From: Proteiniphilum sp. UBA1403
GTDB taxonomy: Bacteria > Bacteroidota > Bacteroidia > Bacteroidales > Dysgonomonadaceae
Assembly (NCBI GenBank): GCA_002305715.1
Contig: DBQD01000002.1
Span: 1-59,473, forward strand
DNA: 59,473 nt
Direction: 5' to 3'
Shown: positions 8,434-17,958 of the stretch, one piece after another
Numbering within the stretch: position 1 is the first letter of the stretch
Layout of the letters: each line of letters starts with the position of its first letter
The notes under the pieces: generated by a model
What the model saw: only the letters and a program-made list of their open reading frames with translations
Told to the model about the DNA's origin: nothing
The model's database searches: none
Program-made: the position numbers and the translations under genes

Positions 8434-9948
8434 ATGATAATAAGTACTGAACTTTTGTTACTTATAGGATCCATACTTTTTTTTATCAGTATGTTGGTGG
8501 GAAAAGCAGGACATAGATTTGGAGTCCCAGTTCTTCTACTTTTCTTGGTAGTGGGAATGACTTTTGGGTCCGATGGCTTTGGGCTACAATTTGAGAATGT
8601 GCAGACAGCCATGACAATTGGCACTATCTGTTTGACGATTATTTTATTTTCCGGTGGTCTCGATACAAAGTTCTCCGAGATAAAACCAGTTATTTGGCCG
8701 GGAGTTGTTCTTGCCACATTGGGTGTTTTCATAACTGCCATCCTCACCGGATACTTTACCTATTGGCTCTCGGGGCACATGTTTCCGGCTGTGGGTATAA
8801 GCCTGCTGACTGCCATGTTGCTTGCCTCTACCTTCTCTTCTACCGATTCGGCATCGGTGTTTGGTATTCTACGATCTAAAGGGTTGTCACTAAAAAATAA
8901 TCTACGTCCCCTTTTGGAGTTGGAGAGTGGTAGTAACGACCCGATGGCATACATGCTTACCATCATGTTCATGGGAATCATTCAGTCTGGTGCCGATCCA
9001 AATATTGGAATGATGGCAATTACGATTGTTATACAGCTTGTGGTGGGAACCGGTATGGGTTATTTCCTGGGGAAAGGCTCCGTGTTTATTATCAATCGCA
9101 TACGTTTGAATAATGCTTCGCTTTATCCAATACTTCTCTTGATCTTGGGTATCTTTATATTTGCATCGACATACTTTCTGAAAGGAAATGGATATCTTGC
9201 AGTTTACATTGCCGGTTTGGTGATAGGTAACTCCAAGTTCTCCCATAAGCGGACCAGCATGAAATTTATGGATGGTTTTGCATGGATGAGTCAGATACTC
9301 TTGTTCCTTACCTTGGGTCTGTTGGTCAATCCCGGTGAACTTATCGAGGTGCTTGTTCCAGCCCTGGTAATTTCGGCCTTCCTCATTTTTGTTGGTCGTC
9401 CGTTGACGGTTTTTCTCACCTTGATCCCGTTCCGTAAGGTAGGTTTTAAAGATAAACTCTACGTTTCGTGGGTGGGACTTAGAGGCGCTGTGCCCATTAT
9501 CTTTGCCATTCTTCCGCTCGCTGAGGGTGTGCCTCACGCAAGATGGATCTTTAACATGGTGTTTGTGATTACCATTGTCTCCTTGCTGGTGCAGGGAACC
9601 TCGCTACCATTGGTTGCACGCTGGTTGAAACTGGCAGATAAACCAGCCAAATACAAAGAATTAGAAGATTTTGATGTGGAGTTCGCGGAAGAGATTAAGT
9701 CGGCCATGACGGAGATCGTTATCACAGAAGAAACGCTACAGTATGGGAAAAACCTCATGGAGATGCCGTTACCCGATAAGACACTGGCGGTAATGGTTAA
9801 ACGAGGTGAACAGTATTTTGTACCGACGGGACAGACAGAATTGCATGCCGGGGATAAGCTACTGGTAATTTCTGATGATGAGAGTGCCCTTCGGGAAACC
9901 TATCGAAACATTGGCATTACGAGTTATTCCTATCAAAGGAACTCCTAA
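8434..9948 (+). CDS. potassium/proton antiporter (CPA1, CvrA/NhaP2 type)
   Basis: 504 aa. About 12-13 hydrophobic segments cover residues 5-400 (Na+/H+ exchanger fold), with the DSASVFGIL and ESGSNDPMAYM motifs near residues 132 and 163 that carry the ion-binding acidic residues. The cytoplasmic C-terminus (about 405-500) resembles a TrkA-C/RCK_C regulatory domain (MEMPLPDKTLAVMVKRGEQYF...TELHAGDKLLVISDDE). Family members expel K+ in exchange for protons and help with osmotic or alkaline stress. The start ATG is 12 bp after the LD-carboxypeptidase gene, so it shares the transcript. Confidence 0.88.
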   Translation: MIISTELLLLIGSILFFISMLVGKAGHRFGVPVLLLFLVVGMTFGSDGFGLQFENVQTAMTIGTICLTIILFSGGLDTKFSEIKPVIWPGVVLATLGVFITAILTGYFTYWLSGHMFPAVGISLLTAMLLASTFSSTDSASVFGILRSKGLSLKNNLRPLLELESGSNDPMAYMLTIMFMGIIQSGADPNIGMMAITIVIQLVVGTGMGYFLGKGSVFIINRIRLNNASLYPILLLILGIFIFASTYFLKGNGYLAVYIAGLVIGNSKFSHKRTSMKFMDGFAWMSQILLFLTLGLLVNPGELIEVLVPALVISAFLIFVGRPLTVFLTLIPFRKVGFKDKLYVSWVGLRGAVPIIFAILPLAEGVPHARWIFNMVFVITIVSLLVQGTSLPLVARWLKLADKPAKYKELEDFDVEFAEEIKSAMTEIVITEETLQYGKNLMEMPLPDKTLAVMVKRGEQYFVPTGQTELHAGDKLLVISDDESALRETYRNIGITSYSYQRNS

Positions 9949-10007
9949 AGGGACAAAAAAATTATGACCGGGAAGCCGCAAATGGGAACCCGATAAAGAA
10001 ATTGTAT

Positions 10008-11012
10008 ATGAGAAAATTGCGCCGTATTTCACTATTTGTGGTGTTGATTGCCGGCTTGATGTCGACTTTCTCCTGTAACTCTTGCCAATCAAGACGAGAG
10101 GTGACACCAACACAGTCTTACAGTAAGGTTTCACCCGATTTCAATGCCGACAGTGCATACCACTTTATTCAGACACAGGTAGATTTCGGTCCCCGTATAC
10201 CGGGCACTGCACAACACGAATCTTGTGGCGACTTCCTTGTTGCAAAACTGGAGTCATATGGCGCAACTGTATTTGAGCAGCGCGCTAACCTCACCCATTA
10301 CGATGGTAAGAACTTGCCCATGCGCAATATCATTGGTAGCTGGAGTCCGGATGTGGAAAAAAGGATACTACTTTTTGCCCATTGGGATACACGACCCTTT
10401 GCCGATGAAGAAATTGACCCCCAGCGACAAAAGCAGCCTATTTTGGGTGCCGACGATGCTGCCAGTGGAGTGGGGGTACTGCTGGAAATTGCACGACAGT
10501 TACAGCTACAACCTCTGTCAATAGGAGTTGACATTATATTTTTTGATGTTGAAGACTGGGGACAACCCTCGTTTGAAGATGACTGGGTGCCGGGAGATTG
10601 GTGGTGCATGGGTTCTCAATACTGGTCGGAACAACCTCATGTAACAAATTACAAAGCTGCTTATGGCATTCTACTTGATATGGTTGGAGGAAACAATGCT
10701 ACCTTTCTAAGGGAAGGTTATTCACTGCATTATGCACCTTCTGTGGTGGAAAAAATATGGAGTATGGCAGCCCGACTGGGATATAGTCATTATTTTCAGC
10801 CAAAGTCGGGTGGATATATTACCGACGATCATGTGCCGGTTAATAAACTGCAGCGGGCCCCCAGCGCCAATATCATCAACTTAAAAACAGATTCACAGAC
10901 CGGATTTGCTCCTCACTGGCACACCCTCAACGACGATATGCGCCAGATCGACCGCAATACGCTTAAAGCAGTGGGACAGACAGTGATGGAAGTTATCTAC
11001 ACGGAAAAATAA
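10008..11012 (+). CDS. secreted/lipoprotein glutaminyl-peptide cyclotransferase (M28 family)
   Basis: 334 aa from the ATG at 10008 (an in-frame TTG at 10002 is less likely). The N-terminus MRKLRRISLFVVLIAGLMSTFSC is a signal peptide ending in a loose lipobox. The body has the M28/glutaminyl cyclase zinc site: HWDTRPFAD, GADDAASGVGVLLE, DVEDWG and DDHVP supply His/Asp/Glu ligands, and the FEDDWVPGDWWCMGSQYW segment is typical of glutaminyl cyclases. These enzymes convert N-terminal Gln of exported proteins to pyroglutamate, which in Bacteroidetes is common on proteins trimmed after secretion. sufE follows after 4 bp. Confidence 0.85.
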   Translation: MRKLRRISLFVVLIAGLMSTFSCNSCQSRREVTPTQSYSKVSPDFNADSAYHFIQTQVDFGPRIPGTAQHESCGDFLVAKLESYGATVFEQRANLTHYDGKNLPMRNIIGSWSPDVEKRILLFAHWDTRPFADEEIDPQRQKQPILGADDAASGVGVLLEIARQLQLQPLSIGVDIIFFDVEDWGQPSFEDDWVPGDWWCMGSQYWSEQPHVTNYKAAYGILLDMVGGNNATFLREGYSLHYAPSVVEKIWSMAARLGYSHYFQPKSGGYITDDHVPVNKLQRAPSANIINLKTDSQTGFAPHWHTLNDDMRQIDRNTLKAVGQTVMEVIYTEK

Positions 11013-11016
11013 GTAT

Positions 11017-11448
11017 ATGCAGACAATCAACGAAATACAACAAGAGATTATCGACGAGTTCAGCATCTACGATGACTGGATGGATAAGTACGCAGTCATT
11101 ATAGAACAGGGAAATGCACTGCCCCCACTCGATGAGAAATATAAAACACCCGAAAACATTATAGTCGGTTGTCAGAGCCGTGTCTGGCTGCAATCTGATT
11201 ACAAGGATGGAAAATTATGGTTTCAGGCAGAGAGCGATGCAATCATTGTAAAGGGACTGCTCGCACTGGTTCTACGGGTATTCAACGGTCGCACCCCCGA
11301 CGAGATTATTGAAACCGACTTGCGTTTCATGAAGGAGATTGGTCTTACAGAGCACCTTTCACCAACCCGCTCCAACGGACTGCTCTCTGTGATCAAGCAG
11401 ATCCGTTTCTATGCGATTGCCTATAAAGCGAAAGAGGAAAAACATTAA
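11017..11448 (+). CDS. sufE: SufE-family cysteine desulfuration protein
   Basis: 143 aa. SufE accepts persulfide sulfur from the SufS cysteine desulfurase and passes it to the SufBCD iron-sulfur scaffold. The sulfur-accepting Cys is Cys52 in IIVGCQSRVWL, the family signature, and the C-terminal helix carries the usual TPTRSNGL-like segment (here SPTRSNGL). No other suf genes are nearby. It ends by overlapping the convergent proC gene by 4 bp, with no terminator between them. Confidence 0.92.
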   Translation: MQTINEIQQEIIDEFSIYDDWMDKYAVIIEQGNALPPLDEKYKTPENIIVGCQSRVWLQSDYKDGKLWFQAESDAIIVKGLLALVLRVFNGRTPDEIIETDLRFMKEIGLTEHLSPTRSNGLLSVIKQIRFYAIAYKAKEEKH

Positions 11449-12242
11449 TCCCCGTTTTTCCTCATCTCCTCCGAGCGGCGTCTCGCAGCATCTAGCACCC
11501 CTTCAAAATGCTTCCCAATCTGTTGATTGCGGAAATATTCCAAACCGGCTTGTGTGGTTCCCCCCTTGCTGGTGATGTTGCGTATTAACTCTTCGATGCT
11601 GTAATCCTTTTGATTCTGTGCGAAATAGAGTGTTGTGCCTTGTGTGAGCTCCAGTAACAACTCATCGAGCAACGGTCCGGGTAGGTTGAATTCCTGCATC
11701 TTATCTTTAAAGATTTGAATAAACGCCAGGATGAATGCGGGACCGCTGCCAAAGACCGAGGTGAAAAGGTCGAATCCCTCCTCCTCAAGTTCTACCACTT
11801 TACCAAGCTTCCCTAGTAACATATAGATTTCTTTAGCCTTCTCATCGTCGGGGCGATTGGAGGTAAAGGAGGTGACCGATTTTTTATAGGCCATAGCCAA
11901 GTTGGGCATGATACGTATAATCAGTTGATCTTTTCCCAAATAACGTTCGATATAGGAGATACTTTTCCCTGCAACAGGGGAGACAATGGTTTTTCCATGG
12001 AGGGGACAATATTTTAGTTGTTCGAGTATACCTCCCAAATCTTGGGGTTTCACTCCCAACCACAATACATCGGATACGGCTACCAAATCGTCCAACTTCT
12101 CATAAAAAGGAATAGGTTCTTCCTTTTTGCTTCGTGCAAAATAGGAGAAACTCAATTCTCGTTCCTCTTTCAATCCCCTGTAAACAGCTTTTGTGAGATT
12201 ACCAAATCCAATAAAGCCCTGCCTTTTCTGTTTCATATTCAT
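11445..12242 (-). CDS. proC: pyrroline-5-carboxylate reductase
   Basis: 265 aa. It catalyses the last step of proline synthesis, NAD(P)H reduction of pyrroline-5-carboxylate. The N-terminal Rossmann motif is GFIGFGNLTKAVYRGL; the C-terminal dimerisation half contains FGSGPAF and TSKGGTTQAGLE, the P5C-binding signature. It starts 9 bp after proB stops, so proA-proB-proC form one unit leading from glutamate to proline. Confidence 0.93.
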   Translation of the reverse strand: MNMKQKRQGFIGFGNLTKAVYRGLKEERELSFSYFARSKKEEPIPFYEKLDDLVAVSDVLWLGVKPQDLGGILEQLKYCPLHGKTIVSPVAGKSISYIERYLGKDQLIIRIMPNLAMAYKKSVTSFTSNRPDDEKAKEIYMLLGKLGKVVELEEEGFDLFTSVFGSGPAFILAFIQIFKDKMQEFNLPGPLLDELLLELTQGTTLYFAQNQKDYSIEELIRNITSKGGTTQAGLEYFRNQQIGKHFEGVLDAARRRSEEMRKNGD

Positions 12243-12251
12243 ACGATTCTG

Positions 12252-13025
12252 TTATTGATGAGGGGGACGATGAAAACGGGTAAAAGGTATCTCTCCATTC
12301 ATGGCACTAAGGATGTAGTTGGGGCGCTGACCGTTTACAATCCACATTTCCACACCATTTTTCATGCATATTTCTGCGGCATAAATCTTTGAAGACATAC
12401 CCCCAGTGCCGAGGGTTGAGTTTTTTTCTTCAATGTAAGATGCAACAGATTTAATATCGGTTACATCGGTAATCAACCTGGCTTCTGAATGAAGGTGGGG
12501 ATTCTGATCGAAAATGCCGTCGATGTCGGAGACCAACATCAGCAAATCGGCTTCAATGATGGTTGCCACTAGCGATGAAAGCTTGTCGTTATCTCCCAAT
12601 ACAATCTCCTCGTAGGAGACCGTGTCATTTTCATTCACTATGGGGATGTAATCTGCCTCCCACAGCTTTTTAATGGTGTTGCGTGTGTTTTCACTTGCCA
12701 CCGAACTTTCAAAGTCGTGGTAGGTGAGCAGAATTTGTGCGATATTCAAGCCAAAGGTACGAAAGATTGAGTCGTAGAGTTCAATCAATTTGGTCTGACC
12801 AATGGCAGCCATGGCCTGCTTGGAGTCGATGCTCTTGTGATAACCGTTGATCTCGACAAACTGACGAGCTGTAGCAATTGCACCCGAGGAGACAATGACC
12901 ACCTCGTATGAATTTTTCAGTTCCAGAATTTGTCGTGCCAAACTTTCAATTACGGCAAAAGAGATGCGGTTGGTACCCGCCGTAAGTGTTGAGGTACCTA
13001 TTTTTATAATAAGTTTCTTCTTCAT
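12252..13025 (-). CDS. proB: glutamate 5-kinase
   Basis: 257 aa from the ATG at 13025 (a TTG at 13034 is in frame but unlikely). Amino-acid-kinase fold: IIKIGTSTLT at the N-terminus binds phosphate, VSSGAIATA lies near residue 47, NENDTVSYEE and DNDKLSSLVA are in the middle, and TGGMSSKIYAA binds substrate. It phosphorylates glutamate to gamma-glutamyl phosphate. It lacks the C-terminal PUA domain of E. coli ProB (367 aa), so it is the short form. Second gene of the pro unit, 31 bp after proA. Confidence 0.93.
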   Translation of the reverse strand: MKKKLIIKIGTSTLTAGTNRISFAVIESLARQILELKNSYEVVIVSSGAIATARQFVEINGYHKSIDSKQAMAAIGQTKLIELYDSIFRTFGLNIAQILLTYHDFESSVASENTRNTIKKLWEADYIPIVNENDTVSYEEIVLGDNDKLSSLVATIIEADLLMLVSDIDGIFDQNPHLHSEARLITDVTDIKSVASYIEEKNSTLGTGGMSSKIYAAEICMKNGVEMWIVNGQRPNYILSAMNGEIPFTRFHRPPHQ

Positions 13026-13056
13026 TCGATACAAAAACGGAGTGTGATAACCTAAA

Positions 13057-14244
13057 TTACTCTCTTATTTGTCCATCACCGTAGACAAACCATTTGTTGG
13101 TGACCAGTTCTTGTGCGCCCAACGGTCCGCGGAAGTGCAGCTTCTGGGTGCTGATGGCAATTTCTGCACCAACACCATATTGCCCCCCATCGGTAAAACG
13201 GGAGGATGCATTGTGATTGACAGCTGCACAGTCTACCTCTTGCATGAATTGGTCGGCTCGCTCCTTGTTATTGGTGACAATTACTGCAGTGTGCCCACCA
13301 GAGTAATGGTTGATTGTTGCAATGGCCTCATCAAGCTCATCAACCAGTAGTAGATAGAGCTTGGGAGCCAAGTACTCCTCGCAGAGAGTGGATGCGTTGT
13401 TTTCTTCCATGATATGTGGATTGAGAGATGCAATTGCATGGCTTCCCCATACCTCTATGCCCTTCTCCCGCAACGCTGCTACCAACTGGTTCACTTTATC
13501 CGGTAATAGCGGTAGGTTTTTATTGAGGGCAACCTTATCGATAGCATTGCAGACGCTGATACGTTTCTTGCCATTTAGAACCAGACTGATGGCCATCTCA
13601 AAATCGGCCTCTTCATCGATATATATGAAGTTGTTGCCACGACCGCTTACTATCACGGGCACGGAAGCATGTTCTTGCACAAAATGAATCAGTCCTTCAC
13701 CACCCCGGGGGATGATCAGATCGACCTTGTGGGTGTTTTCGCGAATAAGTTCACGTGTTTCCTCGCGAGAGAGATTGAGGTAGGTCACAAACGATGCAGC
13801 TGCACCGTTTGCAGTGAGTGCCTCGTGCCATAGATCGGTCAGTAGTGAGTTTGTGTGAAACGACTCCTTGCCACCCTTCAGCAGAATTCGGTTACCTGCC
13901 TTAAAGGCGGTAGCAGCAGCTTCGATGGTGACATCGGGGCGTGACTCGTAGATAATGAGGATGGTGCCGAACGGAACCGTACGATTGACTACTTTAAGTC
14001 CATCTTCTCGAACAAACTCATACAGTGTTTTTCCTTCCGGGTCAGCCTGTTGTGCTACCTCCTCAAGGGAGCGAATCATTCCCTCTATTTTCTTCTCGTC
14101 CACCTTCAGCCGGTCCCGCATGGATTCGTCCATATCGGGAAAAGCAAGCATGTCGGACCGATTGGCTTCCATGATTGCCACTTTATGGTTTTTGAGTAAT
14201 CCGGCGAGACTTGTCAGAACCTTATTTTTATGAATACCTTTCAT
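13057..14244 (-). CDS. proA: glutamate-5-semialdehyde dehydrogenase (gamma-glutamyl phosphate reductase)
   Basis: 395 aa aldehyde-dehydrogenase-fold enzyme reducing gamma-glutamyl phosphate to the semialdehyde. The catalytic Cys is Cys232 in RISVCNAIDK; YESRPDVTIEAAATAFKAGN (near residue 100) and PRGGEGLIHFV (near 179) are family signatures. The N-terminus is about 20 residues shorter than in typical ProA (about 415 aa), missing most of the first helix. A full -7 promoter element lies 30 bp before the ATG, so the short start is probably genuine. First gene of the pro unit. Confidence 0.93.
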   Translation of the reverse strand: MKGIHKNKVLTSLAGLLKNHKVAIMEANRSDMLAFPDMDESMRDRLKVDEKKIEGMIRSLEEVAQQADPEGKTLYEFVREDGLKVVNRTVPFGTILIIYESRPDVTIEAAATAFKAGNRILLKGGKESFHTNSLLTDLWHEALTANGAAASFVTYLNLSREETRELIRENTHKVDLIIPRGGEGLIHFVQEHASVPVIVSGRGNNFIYIDEEADFEMAISLVLNGKKRISVCNAIDKVALNKNLPLLPDKVNQLVAALREKGIEVWGSHAIASLNPHIMEENNASTLCEEYLAPKLYLLLVDELDEAIATINHYSGGHTAVIVTNNKERADQFMQEVDCAAVNHNASSRFTDGGQYGVGAEIAISTQKLHFRGPLGAQELVTNKWFVYGDGQIRE

Positions 14245-14273
14245 TGTGTATAAAAAAGAAATTAATCACCTGT

Positions 14274-14281
14274 CAAAGGTA
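14274..14281 (-). promoter_or_regulatory. -7 promoter element of proABC
   Basis: Minus strand TACCTTTG, a full TAnnTTTG match, 30 bp before the proA ATG. It also lies just inside the intergenic gap behind the M23 gene, so proABC has its own start. Confidence 0.55.
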
Positions 14282-14298
14282 GCAATTTATTCATTAAT

Positions 14299-15543
14299 TT
14301 AGCTATTTTGTTTCAAACTATCCATCAGCTGCAGGACATTGTTACGTTCGACAATGAAACTATCCATGAGCTCCGGCTTAACGGGAAGGCTAGGAGGAGC
14401 CTCCATTTTTAGCGGATTAATGGGTTGGTCGTTTTTGTGTACCCTAAAGTCGAGATGGGGACCCGTAGAGAGTCCGGTTGAGCCCACGTATCCTATTACC
14501 TCTCCCTGTTTAACATGGCTTCCTTTTTGAATTCCGTTGGCAAAGCGACTCAGGTGCATGTATGTGGTGGTGTAGGATCCATTATGTTTTATTTTCAGGT
14601 AGTTGCCGGCCCCTCCCCCTTCATAAGCTTTTACAATGACCACCCCATCTCCAATTGTTCGGACCGGAGTGCCTGTGGGGGCAGCATAATCTACGCCATG
14701 ATGGGGACGGTAGCGTTTCAATACTGGGTGGAATCGTGCGTTCGAGAATCGGGAACTGATGCGATAAAAGTCGAGTGGCGCCTTCAGAAACTCCTTTCTC
14801 AAGCTATTACCCTCAGCATCGAAATATTCCCTTATAGAATCCTGTACAAATGGAATTGCCATATATTCCTTACCTTGGTGACGAAACAGCGCGCCGCATA
14901 TATCGGCAATATCCACAAAGATGGTATCGTCGATCCAGGCCTCGTCGTATATCAAGCGGAAAGAATCTCCCTCTTTCACATCAAAGAAGTCGATCTGCCA
15001 TGCATATAAATCAGATATCTTCAAAGCCAACAGCGGAGAAGAACCCGAATGGACAATTGCATTCCAAAGAGAGGAGGTGATGTCTTGCTCAATGTAACAC
15101 CGTTTCAATGTCACCGGCTTTTTGGAAGCATACGCAGTGAGGGAGTCGGAACGGAGGTCGACCACTACAAAGTCGGTCTTCGATTTTTCAAAGACCAAAT
15201 ACTGAATAGTTGCTAGTGAATCGGGCGTTGAGAGTGCGGCATATCCATGTCCAATTCTCAATCCCGATGGAGGGTACAGAGGGGTGATTGTTTTAATTAT
15301 TTGTTCGCTCTTGTTATTGTTGAAGCCCAGACGCAACAGTATTGAAGCCAGGTTGTCTCCTTGATTGATGACATACTGATTCATTTGAAGTGAATCGATG
15401 CAGATTCCATAGGCAAACATTCTGCCGCTATCTTCTTCAATAATAACCTCTTCCTTTTTTTCTTGCAATATTGAACATGCGGAAAGGAATAAAATAAGAC
15501 ACAGATAGTTGATGTGGTGAATACTTTTTTTCTTTGTTCCCAT
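14299..15543 (-). CDS. M23-family lipoprotein metalloendopeptidase
   Basis: 414 aa. Signal peptide with lipobox LFLSAC (Cys near residue 23). A middle region (about 50-265) resembles the LysM/OapA-like spacer of Gram-negative M23 proteins (NQGDNLASILLRLGFN). The C-terminal M23 domain (about 275-380) has HHGVDYAAPTGTPV and HLDFRVH with the zinc ligands, plus a YTTTYMHLSRFANGI segment. These enzymes cut peptidoglycan cross-links, or regulate amidases when degenerate; here the zinc residues H..D and HxD/H are present, so activity is plausible. The -7-like element lies immediately before the ATG. Confidence 0.88.
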   Translation of the reverse strand: MGTKKKSIHHINYLCLILFLSACSILQEKKEEVIIEEDSGRMFAYGICIDSLQMNQYVINQGDNLASILLRLGFNNNKSEQIIKTITPLYPPSGLRIGHGYAALSTPDSLATIQYLVFEKSKTDFVVVDLRSDSLTAYASKKPVTLKRCYIEQDITSSLWNAIVHSGSSPLLALKISDLYAWQIDFFDVKEGDSFRLIYDEAWIDDTIFVDIADICGALFRHQGKEYMAIPFVQDSIREYFDAEGNSLRKEFLKAPLDFYRISSRFSNARFHPVLKRYRPHHGVDYAAPTGTPVRTIGDGVVIVKAYEGGGAGNYLKIKHNGSYTTTYMHLSRFANGIQKGSHVKQGEVIGYVGSTGLSTGPHLDFRVHKNDQPINPLKMEAPPSLPVKPELMDSFIVERNNVLQLMDSLKQNS

Positions 15544-15547
15544 TTTT

Positions 15548-15555
15548 CAAAGATA
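15548..15555 (-). promoter_or_regulatory. -7-like element abutting the M23 start codon
   Basis: Minus strand TATCTTTG ends 4 bp before the ATG at 15541-15543. If used, the transcript would begin at or inside the start codon. No -33 TTG at normal distance. The rest of 15556-15752 shows no gene. Confidence 0.3.
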
Positions 15556-15752
15556 AATCTTCTTTCGCAAAACTTTCCTTTTTCAATGTTTGTTAGTTTT
15601 TTTTTACAAACCTCCCTCATCGATTGAATGGGGATATGCTGTGGATGAGGTAACGGGATTGCCTCATTATTTACAAGAAAATGACATTTTTACAAACTCT
15701 ATTCGGAAATTTTAATCAAGACGTTCGTAAATGGGGATATAATAATGATTGG

Positions 15753-17789
15753 TTAAAATTGCCAGTTGACACCTGCATAGGTTTGACGCGGTATACCCGG
15801 GTAGTAATAACGTGGCTCAGCGTTTCCAAAAGCGACAGCATTTACGGTGAGCATGGATGAATAACGAATATTGGCAAGATTGTTAATTCCGACGAATAGG
15901 TTGAAATTGCCGCTGTGCGGAGTATGGACGAGGTAACTAATTTTCAGATCGGACAGGAAGTAAGCATCGTTTTTAACACTATTGGCGTCGTTCATAAATT
16001 GAGAGCCAACCTGTTGAAAATGGGTGCTTATTTGGAATACTTGGTAAGGCAACCATTGAATAGATACTTTTCCTATGCTAGAGGGTACCCCCGGCAATTG
16101 ATTTCCGTTATACACATTTCCATCCTCTTCAAAGTTGATGAACCGGTTGCGCGAGAAGGTGTAATTGGCACTCAATGAGAGACTACCGGGGAAGGAGTGG
16201 TGGGAGAATATTCGCTGATGAAGCATAAGTTCGATGCCGGTGTGACGAGTTTCACCGGCGTTGATGCCGGTGAAGATATCCTCGGTAAGTCGCTTCGTGA
16301 CCAATAAATTATTCAGATCAATGCGATAAACTGAAGCCTCCAGTTGAGTTGCCTTATTGAAAAGGTTAAGCCGTATTCCCACCTCATACTGCATACCCTG
16401 TTCCGGTTGGAGATTCTCGTTGATATCTCCCTCTGGTAGCAATGTTTCTTCGGGTGAAGGCATTGAGAAGCCATGTCCTGCTGATGCGTAAAGAGCTAGT
16501 TTTTGTGAAGGGGAATAGTTTATTCCCAAGCGAGGTGAGAAGAGCAGCGGGAAACTACGTTTGCCACTTTGATCACCGTTCTCTGAAAACTGATCTGTTA
16601 GACGATAATCTACACTGTTTAGGGCTCCTCCTATTGAGATATTCCAGTTTTGTGTGGGGAGCCAGTAGACCATCCCAAAGAGATTGGATTGATTCCGCTC
16701 TTCCCTGTTTTTGTTAATCAGTTCGTTGTCGAGATCCATCTGCCAGCGATAGGTGTCGTTGATCCACTCAACGCCAATCAACACATCATAGAGTGCTGTG
16801 TGATACGATAATCGATTTCGCACTCCTCCACCTGATGTGCCATCGTCGAGGTTATTAAACGGTCTACGCTCATAGCTATCTGCCCACCTTCCAAAGAGGG
16901 TAAGCTTATTGCTCCATGCTTCTGAGATACGATTTGTCAAGGTAACTCCGGCAATTGCCCGTTGATATTCTTTATATCCCTCTATGGCTTTCCAGTTAGC
17001 AGCGGCGGCCATCGGGTCGTTTTCATAGAGCGATTTGCCCACTGAACTGGGAATTTGTGCATGCAAGTTAATCAACATAAGGGTATATTCCAGCGAGTAA
17101 CGAGGTTGCAGCCAACGCCCCGAAGATAAGATGGAGGTGCGATTGAAGCGACTGTTTTCTCGATGGCCTTCAGTCTGCAAATGTGAAAGGTTACCCCAAA
17201 TCTGCATATTTTCACGATTGTAGCTACTTGCAACAGATGCTTTCAGAGTCTGAAAACTACCGTATTGAACGAGTGCTTCGCTGTGATTGCTTCCCTTTTC
17301 AGGTGTGTAGAGATTAATATTTCCTCCCAATCCTGATCCGTAAAGAGCAGATGCGGGTCCCTTAATTACCTCCATGCGTCCGATACCCATCAAGTCGATA
17401 TCCTCGGGAGAGGAGATTCCGTCGGAAGAGGTAATGGGGATATCATTTAGATAGGATTTAATTCGGTTGGTGTTATAGGGAGTGCGGCTCCCTACACCCC
17501 GTATAACGATTCTACCCGTAGCGTAAGTTCCGCTGTGCATATAAATGCCCGGTATGGCATGAAGAGTATGGGCAAAACTATTTCCATCGCTTGTGCGTAA
17601 ATCTTCACCCGACAATAGTGAGATAGCACCCGGTACATGATGCTGCATGGTTTGAATTTGATAGGCATTAACCACTACCTCTTGAAGAGAAATAGTGGAG
17701 TCGGGCTTATTCTGGATGGTTTCTTGTGAGGTTGTATGGGTCACCACAAAGATACACAATGTCAGTAACAGAGTCTTTATATTCTTCAT
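15753..17789 (-). CDS. TonB-dependent outer-membrane receptor
   Basis: 678 aa. Signal peptide (about 1-21), a TonB-box-like stretch before the plug, the plug domain (about 45-160: NSFAHTLHAIPGIYMHSGTYATGRIVIRGVGSR and GMEVIKGPASALYGSG-like segments), then a beta-barrel ending in an aromatic residue (YAGVNWQF). The architecture matches iron-complex or other small-ligand receptors; it lacks the N-terminal carboxypeptidase-like domain of SusC transporters, and no SusD partner is adjacent. Ligand unknown; the divergent neighbour mntP hints at metal homeostasis but this is only context. Confidence 0.88.
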   Translation of the reverse strand: MKNIKTLLLTLCIFVVTHTTSQETIQNKPDSTISLQEVVVNAYQIQTMQHHVPGAISLLSGEDLRTSDGNSFAHTLHAIPGIYMHSGTYATGRIVIRGVGSRTPYNTNRIKSYLNDIPITSSDGISSPEDIDLMGIGRMEVIKGPASALYGSGLGGNINLYTPEKGSNHSEALVQYGSFQTLKASVASSYNRENMQIWGNLSHLQTEGHRENSRFNRTSILSSGRWLQPRYSLEYTLMLINLHAQIPSSVGKSLYENDPMAAAANWKAIEGYKEYQRAIAGVTLTNRISEAWSNKLTLFGRWADSYERRPFNNLDDGTSGGGVRNRLSYHTALYDVLIGVEWINDTYRWQMDLDNELINKNREERNQSNLFGMVYWLPTQNWNISIGGALNSVDYRLTDQFSENGDQSGKRSFPLLFSPRLGINYSPSQKLALYASAGHGFSMPSPEETLLPEGDINENLQPEQGMQYEVGIRLNLFNKATQLEASVYRIDLNNLLVTKRLTEDIFTGINAGETRHTGIELMLHQRIFSHHSFPGSLSLSANYTFSRNRFINFEEDGNVYNGNQLPGVPSSIGKVSIQWLPYQVFQISTHFQQVGSQFMNDANSVKNDAYFLSDLKISYLVHTPHSGNFNLFVGINNLANIRYSSMLTVNAVAFGNAEPRYYYPGIPRQTYAGVNWQF

Positions 17790-17915
17790 CTCAAGTTGTT
17801 GAAAGGAAATTGCAAAACCAGAAGGCTCGGTTTTAAAAATCTACATGCACTTCATAACACCGAGAACGAGAATTAGTTTTCTGTACCTCTTTCTTTTAAT
17901 GAAGAGGTTTTTTCG

Positions 17916-17923
17916 TACCTTTG
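17916..17923 (+). promoter_or_regulatory. -7 promoter element of mntP
   Basis: TACCTTTG, a full consensus match, 35 bp before the preferred mntP ATG at 17959. It falls inside the longer possible reading frame and so decides the start. The short leader leaves no room for a yybP-ykoY manganese riboswitch. Confidence 0.6.
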
Positions 17924-17958
17924 TGGACTTTTTTTCAAAATTTTCAATAAAAATACTG

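Noticed and set aside
13057..14244. N-terminal truncation of proA as a pseudogene
   Set aside because: All catalytic motifs are intact and the promoter lies immediately before the short start, so the protein is likely functional.
17845..17958. Upstream extension of mntP by 38 codons
   Set aside because: The consensus -7 element at 17916-17923 lies inside it, and MntP proteins begin at the internal ATG.
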